This document shows positions 8,852 to 16,798 of a stretch of DNA of 64,000 bases, one piece after another; the first letter of the stretch is position 1, and every line of letters begins with the position of its first letter. The notes under the pieces were generated by a model. It was not told where the DNA came from. It worked only from the letters and a program-made list of their open reading frames with translations, and ran no database searches. This DNA is from Candidatus Dadabacteria bacterium. GTDB lineage: Bacteria; Desulfobacterota_D; UBA1144; Nemesobacterales; Nemesobacteraceae. Position numbers and translations under genes: made by a program. The stretch is from NCBI GenBank assembly GCA_951812945.1, contig CATOTB010000005.1, positions 1-64,000 of the forward strand, in the 5' to 3' direction.

Positions 8852-9942
8852 AACTGACCGAGAGCTTCTGCACCGACAAGAACCTCCTCCCTGTAATGGA
8901 GAAGGTTGCCGAGGGCCGGAGGCTTTCCTTTGAAGACGGGCTTTTGATACTTGATTCCCCCGATCTTAACACCGTCGGCATGATGGCCGATTACGTTAAA
9001 AGAAAAAAATCGGGGGAAAAGGTCTATTTCGTCGTAAACCGCCACATAAATCCTTCGAATATTTGCGCCATATCGTGTCGGTTCTGCGCTTTCGGAACCA
9101 CGAAAAAGTCCGCGAACGCCTACGAGCTCTCAGACGAGCAGATGCTTTCCATGCTGAGCGACGAGATGAGGGAGGTTCACATAGTCGGCGGCCTTCACCC
9201 CGACTGGGAGTTCGATCATTACCTGGACATAGTGAAGATGATAAAGCGCCACTTCCCGAGCATTCACGTAAAGGCTTTCACCGCGGTTGAGATTGACTGG
9301 TTCTCGGAGATAAGCGGCCTTTCCCTAAAGGATGTGCTTCTCACCCTTCAAGACGCGGGCGTGGACGCCCTTACGGGCGGGGGAGCGGAGATACTGCACG
9401 AAGAGGTGAGAAAGAAGATCTGCGCCCCGAAGACGGTCGCGACAAGGTGGGAGGAAATCCACCGCTTGGCTCACACTCTCGGCATCCCGACAAACGCCAC
9501 CATACTCTACGGACATCTTGAAAAGCCTTTCCACGTCGTTGACCACATGGAGAGGCTGAGAACAATAGAGGACGAGTCCCCCGGGTTCTTCGCCTTCATC
9601 CCGGTTCTTTTCCAGCCGGAGAACACGGGTCTTAAAGACATAAAACCTTTTCCGGCTTCATACGACATGAAGGTTCACGCGCTTGCGAGGCTCTATCTTG
9701 ACAACTTCCCCCACATAAAGTCCTACTGGATCACCCTCGGGGAAAAAGCGGCCCAGGTGGCCCTGCATTACGGTGCGAGCGACGCTGACGGAACGATAAT
9801 GAGGGAGAAGATCATCCACGACGCGGGCGCCCCCTCGGAAGTGGGTCACAGCAGGGATTTCATGATAAAGATGATCCGGGATTCGGGATACGTTCCCGTT
9901 GAGAGGGATGCGCTTTATAACGAAATAAGGGTTTACAACTGA
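8836..9942 (+). CDS. mqnE: Aminofutalosine synthase MqnE (radical SAM)
   Basis: Radical SAM enzyme that joins the adenosyl radical to 3-[(1-carboxyvinyl)oxy]benzoate to give 6-amino-6-deoxyfutalosine, an early step of futalosine menaquinone synthesis. The 4Fe-4S motif CAISCRFC lies at residues 77-84. GGGAEIL and the EIHR(L)AH segment separate MqnE from the related cyclase MqnC. I use the ATG at 8836, inside the end of ubiD, because conservation begins there. No other mqn gene is in the window. Confidence 0.93.
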   Translation: MERVLELTESFCTDKNLLPVMEKVAEGRRLSFEDGLLILDSPDLNTVGMMADYVKRKKSGEKVYFVVNRHINPSNICAISCRFCAFGTTKKSANAYELSDEQMLSMLSDEMREVHIVGGLHPDWEFDHYLDIVKMIKRHFPSIHVKAFTAVEIDWFSEISGLSLKDVLLTLQDAGVDALTGGGAEILHEEVRKKICAPKTVATRWEEIHRLAHTLGIPTNATILYGHLEKPFHVVDHMERLRTIEDESPGFFAFIPVLFQPENTGLKDIKPFPASYDMKVHALARLYLDNFPHIKSYWITLGEKAAQVALHYGASDADGTIMREKIIHDAGAPSEVGHSRDFMIKMIRDSGYVPVERDALYNEIRVYN

Positions 9943-10013
9943 TTTCCGTCTGGAACCGGCTTACGGGTTTGCGGAGTCGGAAATTTCCTAGTTTTTACCC
10001 GGTGTGAAGAAAA

Positions 10014-10658
10014 ATGAGATGTAATTTTTGGTCCAGGGTTTTTGTCTCGGTGCTTGTTGTGTTTGCGGGCGTGGCTTTTCCCGTGTACAACGAAAGTGTA
10101 GGGGAGGTTAAAGACATGGAAAGCGGAAAAAACAGCGGTTACATGGAGGCGACTTTCGCCGGGGGATGCTTCTGGTGTATGGAGCCTCCTTTTGACAGTC
10201 TCTCAGGGGTTGTCGAAACGGTAGTGGGCTACTCGGGCGGAAAGGAGAAAAATCCTACCTACGAGCAGGTCTGGCAGGGAAGAACGGGCCACGCAGAAGC
10301 GATAAGGGTCGTTTACGATCCCGCGAAGATAGACTACGAAACGCTTCTTGAGACTTTCTGGATAAATATTGATCCGACCCAGGAGGACGGGCAGTTTGCC
10401 GACAGGGGAAGGCATTACAGAACCGCCATTTTCTACCACGACGATTCGCAGAAAGAAAAAGCCCTTCTCTCGAAAAAGAAACTCGGGGAGTCGGGCAAAT
10501 TCAAAAAACCGATAGTAACCTCGGTAGAAAAGTTCGTTTCTTTCTACAGGGCGGAGGAATACCACCAGAATTACTACGAGAAAAACCCGATTCACTACGG
10601 CAATTACAAAATAGGTTCGGGAAGGGCGGGCTTCATCGAAAGAACTTGGGGAAAGTAG
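10014..10658 (+). CDS. msrA: Peptide-methionine (S)-S-oxide reductase MsrA, probably exported
   Basis: Repairs oxidised methionine of the S epimer. The catalytic motif GCFWCMEPPFDSLSGV is near residue 52, and HAEAIRVVYDP and the YHQNYYEKNP region follow as in other MsrA proteins. A hydrophobic segment at residues 8-25 looks like a signal peptide or anchor, so the enzyme probably acts in the periplasm. There is no lipobox Cys. At 214 aa, the extra length over cytosolic MsrA is this leader. Confidence 0.95.
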   Translation: MRCNFWSRVFVSVLVVFAGVAFPVYNESVGEVKDMESGKNSGYMEATFAGGCFWCMEPPFDSLSGVVETVVGYSGGKEKNPTYEQVWQGRTGHAEAIRVVYDPAKIDYETLLETFWINIDPTQEDGQFADRGRHYRTAIFYHDDSQKEKALLSKKKLGESGKFKKPIVTSVEKFVSFYRAEEYHQNYYEKNPIHYGNYKIGSGRAGFIERTWGK

Positions 10659-10721
10659 GGTCTCCGGGGGCTTTAACGGCCCAAATAGCCGTCGCGATAA
10701 AAAAGGTTTTATTCGGAACTG

Positions 10722-11402
10722 ATGACCGTTTACTTTCTTGACTCCCGAATAAGATTTCCTGATCCGGTCGAAGCGGAGCCGGGCGGGCTTCTGGCGGTCG
10801 GGGGGGATCTTTCTCCCGAAAGGCTTCTTTTGGCCTACCAAAACGGTATTTTCCCCTGGTATGGCGAAGGAGACCCCATTTTGTGGTTTTCTTCCGATCC
10901 GAGAATGGTTTTTTTCCCGGGGGACTTCAAATTTTCAAAAACCCTTTTAAAGACGGTGTCTTCTGGAAAGTTCTCGGTTAGGGCCGATACGGATTTCGCC
11001 GCAGTCGTCGAGAACTGCGCACAGGTCGGCAGAAAGGGGCAGAGCGGTACGTGGATAACCGAGGAGATGAAGGCGGCTTATGGGAAGCTGCATGAACTGG
11101 GTTACGCTCATTCTTTTGAGACCTACCGGGAGGGAGAGCTTGTCGGCGGTCTTTACGGAGTGTCTCTCGGCGGCGCGTTTTTCGGAGAATCGATGTTTCA
11201 CCTCGAAACCGACGCTTCCAAGGTGGCCCTTTTCCATCTGGCGCGGAAATGCTGGGAATCCGGTTTTGATTTCATAGATTCCCAGGTTCCGACGGATCAT
11301 ATGAGGACTCTCGGAGGAAGAGAAATCAGCAGAAAGGAGTTTCTGTCCGCGCTTGAATCCTCTCTTGGGAAAGAGACCCTGCGTGGCAAGTGGGAGATCT
11401 GA
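10722..11402 (+). CDS. aat: Leucyl/phenylalanyl-tRNA--protein transferase
   Basis: N-end-rule enzyme that adds Leu or Phe to proteins with N-terminal Lys or Arg, marking them for ClpAP. The family opening (FPDPVEAEPGGLLAVGGDLS), the FPWY segment (NGIFPWYGEGDPILWFSSDPR) and the GESMFH motif in the core are all present. 226 aa is the usual length. It ends 57 bp before the amidotransferase gene on the same strand. Confidence 0.96.
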   Translation: MTVYFLDSRIRFPDPVEAEPGGLLAVGGDLSPERLLLAYQNGIFPWYGEGDPILWFSSDPRMVFFPGDFKFSKTLLKTVSSGKFSVRADTDFAAVVENCAQVGRKGQSGTWITEEMKAAYGKLHELGYAHSFETYREGELVGGLYGVSLGGAFFGESMFHLETDASKVALFHLARKCWESGFDFIDSQVPTDHMRTLGGREISRKEFLSALESSLGKETLRGKWEI

Positions 11403-11459
11403 ACTGTCCCTGTCCCGGCGAAATGACAGAGGTCGGAAAAGTGGTTAGAATCCTGCTCC

Positions 11460-12209
11460 ATGCCGAAACTGCTTGTCTTCCAGCATGTTCCTCACGAGAT
11501 ACTGGGAACGCTTCATCCGATGCTCAGAAACGCTGGTTTCAGAATGCGTTACGTGAACTTCGGCCGTTCCAATTACAGCATCCCGAAACTCCGCAACTAC
11601 GACGGTCTTGTAGTTCTCGGAGGCCCGATGAACGTGGATGAGACCGACGAGTATCCTTACCTCGTACCGGAGACCGAAGCCATAAGGGAGTTTATCGACA
11701 TGGACGCCCCGGTGCTCGGCATATGTCTCGGCTCGCAGCTCATTGCCAAGGCCCTTGGAGCCCGGGTTCTCAAGAACCCGGAGAAGGAAATCGGCTGGTA
11801 TGACGTTTCCACTACCGAGGAAGGGAAAAGGGACCCGCTTCTTGGTGTATTCAGCGAGGTTGAAAAGGTCTTTCAGTGGCATGGAGATACTTTTGAGATT
11901 CCGCAGGGTGCCTCGCATCTGGCAACGTCTTCTGCGTGTGCAAACCAGGCATTTCGATACGGGGACAAGGTATACGGATTCCAGTTCCACCTTGAGGTAG
12001 ACGCACCCATGATAGAGCGCTGGCTCGTTACCCCGGTTAACAAAAAGGAAATCGAGGGACTCGGTGGCAAGATAAGTCCCGACCTTATAAGGTTCGAGAC
12101 GCCTAAATACATAAACACGCTTTCTGAACTGAGCAGACGCACTTTCGGCGGTTTTATCGACCTGCTCGGTGCCCCCTCAGAAAAAAAAGCGCATATGCCT
12201 TCTGTCTGA
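11460..12209 (+). CDS. Class I glutamine amidotransferase (GMP-synthase-like)
   Basis: Stand-alone class I amidotransferase domain of 249 aa. The nucleophile elbow GICLGSQL puts the catalytic Cys near residue 89, and FQFHLEVD holds the catalytic His and Glu. Homologues are usually annotated as GMP synthase glutamine amidotransferase-like, but no synthetase domain or partner gene is present. The true substrate is unknown; it may hydrolyse gamma-glutamyl compounds. Confidence 0.88.
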   Translation: MPKLLVFQHVPHEILGTLHPMLRNAGFRMRYVNFGRSNYSIPKLRNYDGLVVLGGPMNVDETDEYPYLVPETEAIREFIDMDAPVLGICLGSQLIAKALGARVLKNPEKEIGWYDVSTTEEGKRDPLLGVFSEVEKVFQWHGDTFEIPQGASHLATSSACANQAFRYGDKVYGFQFHLEVDAPMIERWLVTPVNKKEIEGLGGKISPDLIRFETPKYINTLSELSRRTFGGFIDLLGAPSEKKAHMPSV

Positions 12210-12280
12210 ACTTAGCCGCTTGCGGTTCGTTGTTATTCCGGCACGTACGTGGGGCAGTTGCCATGTGTTCAGACCGGAAT

Positions 12281-12631
12281 TCAATCTCTCTCGGATGACT
12301 TCCCTGAAAGGTCGTCATTATCCAAGTCAGCAATTCCGGTAAGAGTGATGGGCGGTCGGTCGGGGAACTCTGCCACTAGGTTCAGTTTCCCTCCCATTGC
12401 CTCTAGATAGTCGCTTAGCGTGGATATCAGAAGGTCGCTCCGCTTCTCTATGCGTGATACGTTTTCTTGTTTGATTCCGAGTTTTTCCGCCACGCGCACT
12501 TGGGTCCATTTGCGTGCCTTGCGCAAGTCCCGAAGGGACATCTCTTCGGCAATAAGTTTCTTTGCCCGTTCCTCTACTTTCTTACGACGCGTTGCGGGGA
12601 GTCTTTTCATCTTTTCTTCCAGGGTCGACAT
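12281..12631 (-). CDS. Xre-family antitoxin (HTH) of a RelE/HigB-type pair
   Basis: 116-aa helix-turn-helix protein. The Xre-type HTH is clear in the segment RKWTQVRVAEKLGIKQENVSRIEKR near residues 40-65, followed by a strand pattern seen in HigA-like antitoxins (GGKLNLVAEFPD). A good AAGGAGG ribosome-binding site lies 8 bp before the ATG. It is the second gene of the pair, 14 bp after the toxin. The HTH probably represses their shared promoter. Confidence 0.88.
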   Translation of the reverse strand: MSTLEEKMKRLPATRRKKVEERAKKLIAEEMSLRDLRKARKWTQVRVAEKLGIKQENVSRIEKRSDLLISTLSDYLEAMGGKLNLVAEFPDRPPITLTGIADLDNDDLSGKSSERD

Positions 12632-12645
12632 TACGATATACCTCC

Positions 12646-13002
12646 TTATAACTGCTTCAGCCGGTCAAGATGAGCATCAAACCTTTTATCTGCCTTCTTG
12701 ATCAGTTGTCTATAAAAACGTTTTTCACCAACGCCCGATTTGTCACCAGCCACGAGCAGAATCGCCTTGCGCTTGGGATCAAAGGCAAAAGCAACTCGCC
12801 ATACACCGTTTTCGGCCTCGAAGCGAAGTTCCTTCATATTGGCGTGACGAGACCCCTTAAGGGTGTCCACCCGCGGGCGTCCTAGTTCGGGTCCGAACAC
12901 CTCAAGAAGTTTGGCCTGCGCGAGCAACTCGTCCTGCACCGTGACGGACAGGTCATCGAATTCAGCATCAAAGGCCGGATCAAGACCGACTTCCCATTTC
13001 AT
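12646..13002 (-). CDS. RelE/ParE-superfamily toxin (HigB/Gp49-like)
   Basis: 118-aa probable mRNA interferase of the phage-derived Gp49/HigB group. The fold pattern is visible in LKGSRHANMKELRFEAENG, then WRVAFAFDPKRKAILLVAGDK and a C-terminal basic helix. The toxin gene precedes the antitoxin, the order typical of higBA systems. No Shine-Dalgarno lies before the ATG, and the predicted transcription start falls on or next to it, so the message may be leaderless. Confidence 0.88.
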   Translation of the reverse strand: MKWEVGLDPAFDAEFDDLSVTVQDELLAQAKLLEVFGPELGRPRVDTLKGSRHANMKELRFEAENGVWRVAFAFDPKRKAILLVAGDKSGVGEKRFYRQLIKKADKRFDAHLDRLKQL

Positions 13003-13008
13003 GACATA

Positions 13009-13037
13009 AATATGCTTTAAACTGCATATGCTGTCAA
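13009..13037 (-). promoter_or_regulatory. Promoter of the toxin-antitoxin operon with palindromic spacer
   Basis: On the minus strand, a perfect -35 TTGACA (13032-13037) is followed after 17 bp by the -10 CATATT (13009-13014). The spacer contains the palindrome GCATATGC and a second GCATAT half, a natural operator for the antitoxin. Start of transcription is expected at about 13002, the first base of the toxin ATG. Confidence 0.6.
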
Positions 13038-13190
13038 GAGCATTTTAGCGATTTCTTTTCTGCATCCATCTTAAGCCAAAAAAGTTCAGGTTATGTGGTC
13101 CGTTCGGCAGCTTCCTTATTGATCGCTGTTGAAAAAACCCCAAGCGTGTGTATAATCCGTGCGTTTTTCAATCCACACAACGAGGTGAAC

Positions 13191-13649
13191 ATGAGCAGCT
13201 GGGAATACAAAAATCACGGCCATCCGGACATAAAGCCTTCCCCTTCCAGAAGAGCAATATTTATCGGCAGATATCAGCCCTACCACGCCGGGCACATAAG
13301 CCTTGTCAGGCAGAAACTCGACAATGGAGTTCCGTGTTTGATAATGGTAAGGGATATTCCTCCCGACCCGAAAAACCCTTTTACCACAGAACAGACCGTC
13401 GGAATGATAAGAAAATATCACGAGAGCAAGGGTGATGACGTGGTCGTAATGGTGATTCCGGATATCGAATCGGTGAACTGGGGCAGGGGAGTCGGTTACG
13501 AGATGAACGAGTTTTTTCCTCCTGAGAACATAGGATTCATATCGGCTACCAAAATACGCGAGTCAATAGCGAGTGGTAATGAGGAGTGGAAAGAGCTTGT
13601 GGACGAGTCCATTCAGGATGATGTGGTAAGTTACCTGAGCGGCGACTGA
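13191..13649 (+). CDS. Nucleotidyltransferase of the NMN adenylyltransferase/cytidylyltransferase fold
   Basis: 152-aa HxGH-type nucleotidyltransferase. The phosphate-binding motif GRYQPYHAGH lies near residues 26-35 and the second signature ISATKIRES near residue 125. It transfers a nucleotidyl group, but the acceptor cannot be told from sequence. The ATG at 13191 is chosen because GAGGTG lies just upstream and the fold begins there; the frame is open for a further 96 bp upstream without family character. Confidence 0.82.
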   Translation: MSSWEYKNHGHPDIKPSPSRRAIFIGRYQPYHAGHISLVRQKLDNGVPCLIMVRDIPPDPKNPFTTEQTVGMIRKYHESKGDDVVVMVIPDIESVNWGRGVGYEMNEFFPPENIGFISATKIRESIASGNEEWKELVDESIQDDVVSYLSGD

Positions 13650-13740
13650 CCGTAGTTCCTGAAGTTAAAAAGACGACGTTGCTGACCATTCCGCACAAAA
13701 ACCGTGCGGACATATCCGAGTGGTGGAGCGAGGAGATCGC

Positions 13741-14559
13741 ATGTCGCAAAGAGCGCACCAAGGCGAGGTTGCCGGAACGCGCTGGACCCCCGGTCAGTAC
13801 CTGAAGTTCACCCAGGAGCGCCTGCGACCGGCCATTGAGTTGCTGGATCGTATACCCCTTGAGGCGCCGGGTGTGATTTATGATCTGGGTTGCGGTTCGG
13901 GCCACATAACCCGTCTTCTGGCGAAGCGCTGGTCCTCATCCAAGGTATACGGTATCGATAACTCACCGCAGATGCTGGCCGAGGCGGCTGCGGAGCCGTC
14001 AACCATACACTGGGCGGATGCCGATATCCGCAACTGGGTGCCGGAGGAAAACCCGGACCTTATTTATTCCAATGCGTTTTTGCACTGGGTTAACGGTCAC
14101 TCTGAGCTGCTTACGCGCCTGGTGAGCTGCCTTAACCCGGGAGGCTGTCTCGCGGTCCAGATGCCGCTTAGTTGGGATCTTCCGTCTCATCGCCTGATGC
14201 GGGATACGTTGGCAAATGGCGGTCCCGGCGGGAAGCCCGTCGGCGAGACCTCACTCCTTGCCGCTTTGTCAAACAAGTGGGTTGAGGATCCAGAGTTCTA
14301 CTACGATATCCTTTCTCACTGTACGCGGTGCCTTGATATCTGGGAAACGCGGTATCTCCATGCGCTGGAAGGCGAAGATCCTGTTTTTGAATGGGTTATG
14401 GGTAGTGGTCTTCGCCCGATTCTAAATGGTCTGCGCGATGCTGATCGGAACCGGTTTTTAAAAGTATACAAGCGGCGGCTTCGGGATGCTTATCCCAAAG
14501 GTTCGGGGAACCGTACGCTGTATCCCTTCCCTCGCCTGTTCATCATTGCATTAGTCTGA
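13741..14559 (+). CDS. tam: Trans-aconitate 2-methyltransferase-like SAM methyltransferase
   Basis: Class I methyltransferase that closely follows the Tam layout: WTPGQYLKFTQERLRPAIELL at the start, motif I DLGCGSGHITRLLAKRW, DADIRNW, NAFLHWV, then AVQMPLSWDLPSH, and the ending FPRLFIIA. Tam methylates trans-aconitate, an inhibitor of aconitase. At 272 aa it is somewhat longer than the E. coli protein. The ATG at 13741 fits the family better than one 21 bp upstream. Confidence 0.85.
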   Translation: MSQRAHQGEVAGTRWTPGQYLKFTQERLRPAIELLDRIPLEAPGVIYDLGCGSGHITRLLAKRWSSSKVYGIDNSPQMLAEAAAEPSTIHWADADIRNWVPEENPDLIYSNAFLHWVNGHSELLTRLVSCLNPGGCLAVQMPLSWDLPSHRLMRDTLANGGPGGKPVGETSLLAALSNKWVEDPEFYYDILSHCTRCLDIWETRYLHALEGEDPVFEWVMGSGLRPILNGLRDADRNRFLKVYKRRLRDAYPKGSGNRTLYPFPRLFIIALV

Positions 14560-14612
14560 GGGCAGGGTGGACTTGTATCTTTTATAGTTTGAGAGTTAGT
14601 TTCATCAAACGA

Positions 14613-14627
14613 CAAAAATGGTTCGAT
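14613..14627. repeat. 15-bp inverted repeat, left copy, flanking the AT-rich islet
   Basis: CAAAAATGGTTCGAT here is the exact reverse complement of 16745-16759. The two copies bracket the two orphan genes. A 15-mer pair can arise by chance in a window of this size, so this is only suggestive of an element boundary. Confidence 0.35.
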
Positions 14628-14743
14628 TACACTTTCTGCGCTCATAACTTCCTATAATCAGTAAATATTCTCTTTCCGCTTCTGTCATCACTCAAAAAGA
14701 GAGAAAAATCGTTGACGCAAAACCCTCTTCGCCGCGCGGACTT

Positions 14744-14778
14744 CCCACGGGGAAGTGTCCGGCGGGGGTCCCCGTGGG
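14744..14778 (+). other. Stem-loop upstream of the HEPN-like gene
   Basis: CCCACGGGGA at 14744-14753 pairs perfectly with TCCCCGTGGG at 14769-14778 around a 15-nt loop. It lies about 50 bp before the start codon of the next gene, in the probable mRNA leader. There is no T-run, so it is not a typical terminator. Confidence 0.5.
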
Positions 14779-14828
14779 ATCACTTCTGGAGATCATATAC
14801 AATGTTATCCAAAGCGAGGGAGGCAAGA

Positions 14829-15461
14829 ATGTCAAAATATAAAAAAATAACAGATCCTAACGAAAGAAAGGATGTGGCATGGCTAACAATGATGGCTGCG
14901 GAAGCACATCTAATTGCATCAGATTCATGCTTGAGTACTGCCGGTTCCTCTGCCGATACTCATAGTTTCTTTCTCCGCATTGTTTCTTTCGAATTGCTTT
15001 TGGTATCGGTGGAACAATCTCTACGTCTTCTTTTGCTTCTCCGCTTTTCCATTTTCCCCAAAAATTCTGGTCATAATCTGTTTGATCTTTACCAAAAACT
15101 GGCGGAGAAGGATGCAGATAATGAATGGATAATAGAAGGGATAATTGCGGTAATGAACGCTAGGAAAAACATAATAAGCCCAACTTCCGAAGAGGAATTA
15201 GCAGCTTGTCTCAAAGAGCACTGTTCTTCATATTCGAACACTAAATATTTCCAAGTAAATAGAGAGGGGAAATTGAGTGGGAATTTTGGACACTCCGTCC
15301 GTGAAAGAGAAATTCTTCATTGCTTTGCATTAGTATTGATTGACTTGAATAAGAGCTGGTTGATAATGTTAGATTCGACAGACGAACAGTTGAGAATGAA
15401 GGGCTTTACAGGAGAAAAGTTAGAAGTCTTAAAGAAACGTCTTCACTCCTCCGATGCATAG
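14829..15461 (+). CDS. Orphan helical protein with HEPN-like RNase signature
   Basis: I do not recognise a named family for this 210-aa protein. It is mainly alpha-helical. The segment FELLLVSVEQSLRLLLLLRF followed by GHNLFDLYQKL resembles the helix pair of HEPN domains, and VREREILHCF contains an R-x5-H motif within the Rx4-6H pattern of HEPN RNases. The ATG at 14829 has GAGGGAGG just upstream. With the next gene it forms an AT-rich pair unlike its neighbours, which suggests transfer and perhaps a defence role. That is inference. Confidence 0.6.
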   Translation: MSKYKKITDPNERKDVAWLTMMAAEAHLIASDSCLSTAGSSADTHSFFLRIVSFELLLVSVEQSLRLLLLLRFSIFPKNSGHNLFDLYQKLAEKDADNEWIIEGIIAVMNARKNIISPTSEEELAACLKEHCSSYSNTKYFQVNREGKLSGNFGHSVREREILHCFALVLIDLNKSWLIMLDSTDEQLRMKGFTGEKLEVLKKRLHSSDA

Positions 15462-15646
15462 CTTTTCTCTTTTCATTTTACGGAAAACGGGCCTCTTTCC
15501 ATTATTCTGCTGACGAGGTCTGATAGCTCTTCATTGGTGGACGGCCCCTTTACCAATCTCCCGATGTTTATTGTACAAAGAAAGGTTGCGCCGCTTTTTG
15601 CTCCAGATACAATAAACACCACCTATACCTAAAAGGAGGTTTTATT

Positions 15647-16684
15647 GTGGACATTAGAAAGGTGCTGTTCAACGTAAACTTAATTCTCGATACAGAAAAG
15701 GCCTATGACATACAGACTAGGCTTCAAATAATAGAATCTCATTATCACAACAACGACCCAAGAAGCTTAAAAACGGAAAAGGCAACAATGAAAGAGTTAT
15801 TAGAAGAATCGGAGATAGGAAACTTTTTACATACTGACATCAACATTCTAAAAGGTATAGGAGTAGGGGGATATTTTGATATAACCATGTTGGACAGGTT
15901 GGATGAAATACTGAATTCTCCCAATTATGAAGCTAGGGATGATATCTCAAAGTTCGTCAATAAGCGCCGGGAATTGTTGGGTCATATAACACAATTACGA
16001 AAAACCTTGCAAAGTATTGGAGTAGAGGAAGATGAGTCTAACACGTATCAAATTGTTTTGTCCTTATCAGAACAATACCAGGACTTTGACAAATTAGAGG
16101 ATTTCTTAAAGGACACAAAGAATATCCTGCAAAGGCTAAACTCCAATTACACTGATACGAAACCAATCAAAATATCTTCTGTAAACAATGGGTCGGTAGA
16201 ACTTTTCATTGATGTTGCAGAGGAAGTGGCGGATTTGTTTTCCATAATTAAAGAAAGTGCCATAAATATTTATATAGCCATAAATTTATACGAGAGACTA
16301 AAAACTAAATTTGAGGGGTTCTCACAAAAGCGAAAGGAGGTAATGGAGAAGACTGCTAAAGAGGAGCTGGAAGAACGTAAGAAACAAATACTAAATAACC
16401 TGATTGAAGAATTGTCAGTTAACTCATTTGAAGCAGAATACAAAACCGGTATAGAAGCATTGATTAAAGAATGGTTACCACATCTAGAAGATGGAGTTAG
16501 ATTAGAAGTCAAAACACCACGTAGTGAAACTATAGAAATAGAAACAGATCACGGTACTGACATAATAACTAAGACGTCAGAAACAAAGATTGCTATTGAC
16601 AAAAGAAACAGAGAATTGTTTCTGCTACAACAACATGAATTAAGACTAGAATTACCAAAACCAGATAATGAAGAGGAAGATTAG
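15647..16684 (+). CDS. Orphan AT-rich, coiled-coil-prone protein
   Basis: 345-aa protein of no family I recognise. It starts at GTG 15647 behind a strong AAAAGGAGGT site. It is rich in Lys, Glu, Ile and Asn. A hydrophobic stretch lies near residues 180-220 (VELFIDVAEEVADLFSIIKE), a charged helix follows (KEELEERKKQILNNL), and the tail is acidic. Base composition is much more AT-rich than the core genes. It follows the HEPN-like gene by 185 bp and may work with it. Confidence 0.6.
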   Translation: MDIRKVLFNVNLILDTEKAYDIQTRLQIIESHYHNNDPRSLKTEKATMKELLEESEIGNFLHTDINILKGIGVGGYFDITMLDRLDEILNSPNYEARDDISKFVNKRRELLGHITQLRKTLQSIGVEEDESNTYQIVLSLSEQYQDFDKLEDFLKDTKNILQRLNSNYTDTKPIKISSVNNGSVELFIDVAEEVADLFSIIKESAINIYIAINLYERLKTKFEGFSQKRKEVMEKTAKEELEERKKQILNNLIEELSVNSFEAEYKTGIEALIKEWLPHLEDGVRLEVKTPRSETIEIETDHGTDIITKTSETKIAIDKRNRELFLLQQHELRLELPKPDNEEED

Positions 16685-16744
16685 CGGGCTGATAATCCCT
16701 GCTTGAAGGTAAAACAAATGCTAGAGTAGGAAACAACAAAAGCG

Positions 16745-16759
16745 ATCGAACCATTTTTG
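16745..16759. repeat. 15-bp inverted repeat, right copy, flanking the AT-rich islet
   Basis: ATCGAACCATTTTTG, the exact reverse complement of 14613-14627. It lies 60 bp after the second orphan gene of the islet. Confidence 0.35.
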
Positions 16760-16798
16760 CAACCATATCGGCATACCGTGGACGGTCTTCTATGCAGG

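Noticed and set aside
14744-14778. Strong GC stem considered as a rho-independent terminator
   Set aside because: There is no T-run after the stem and it lies directly before a gene with a good ribosome-binding site.
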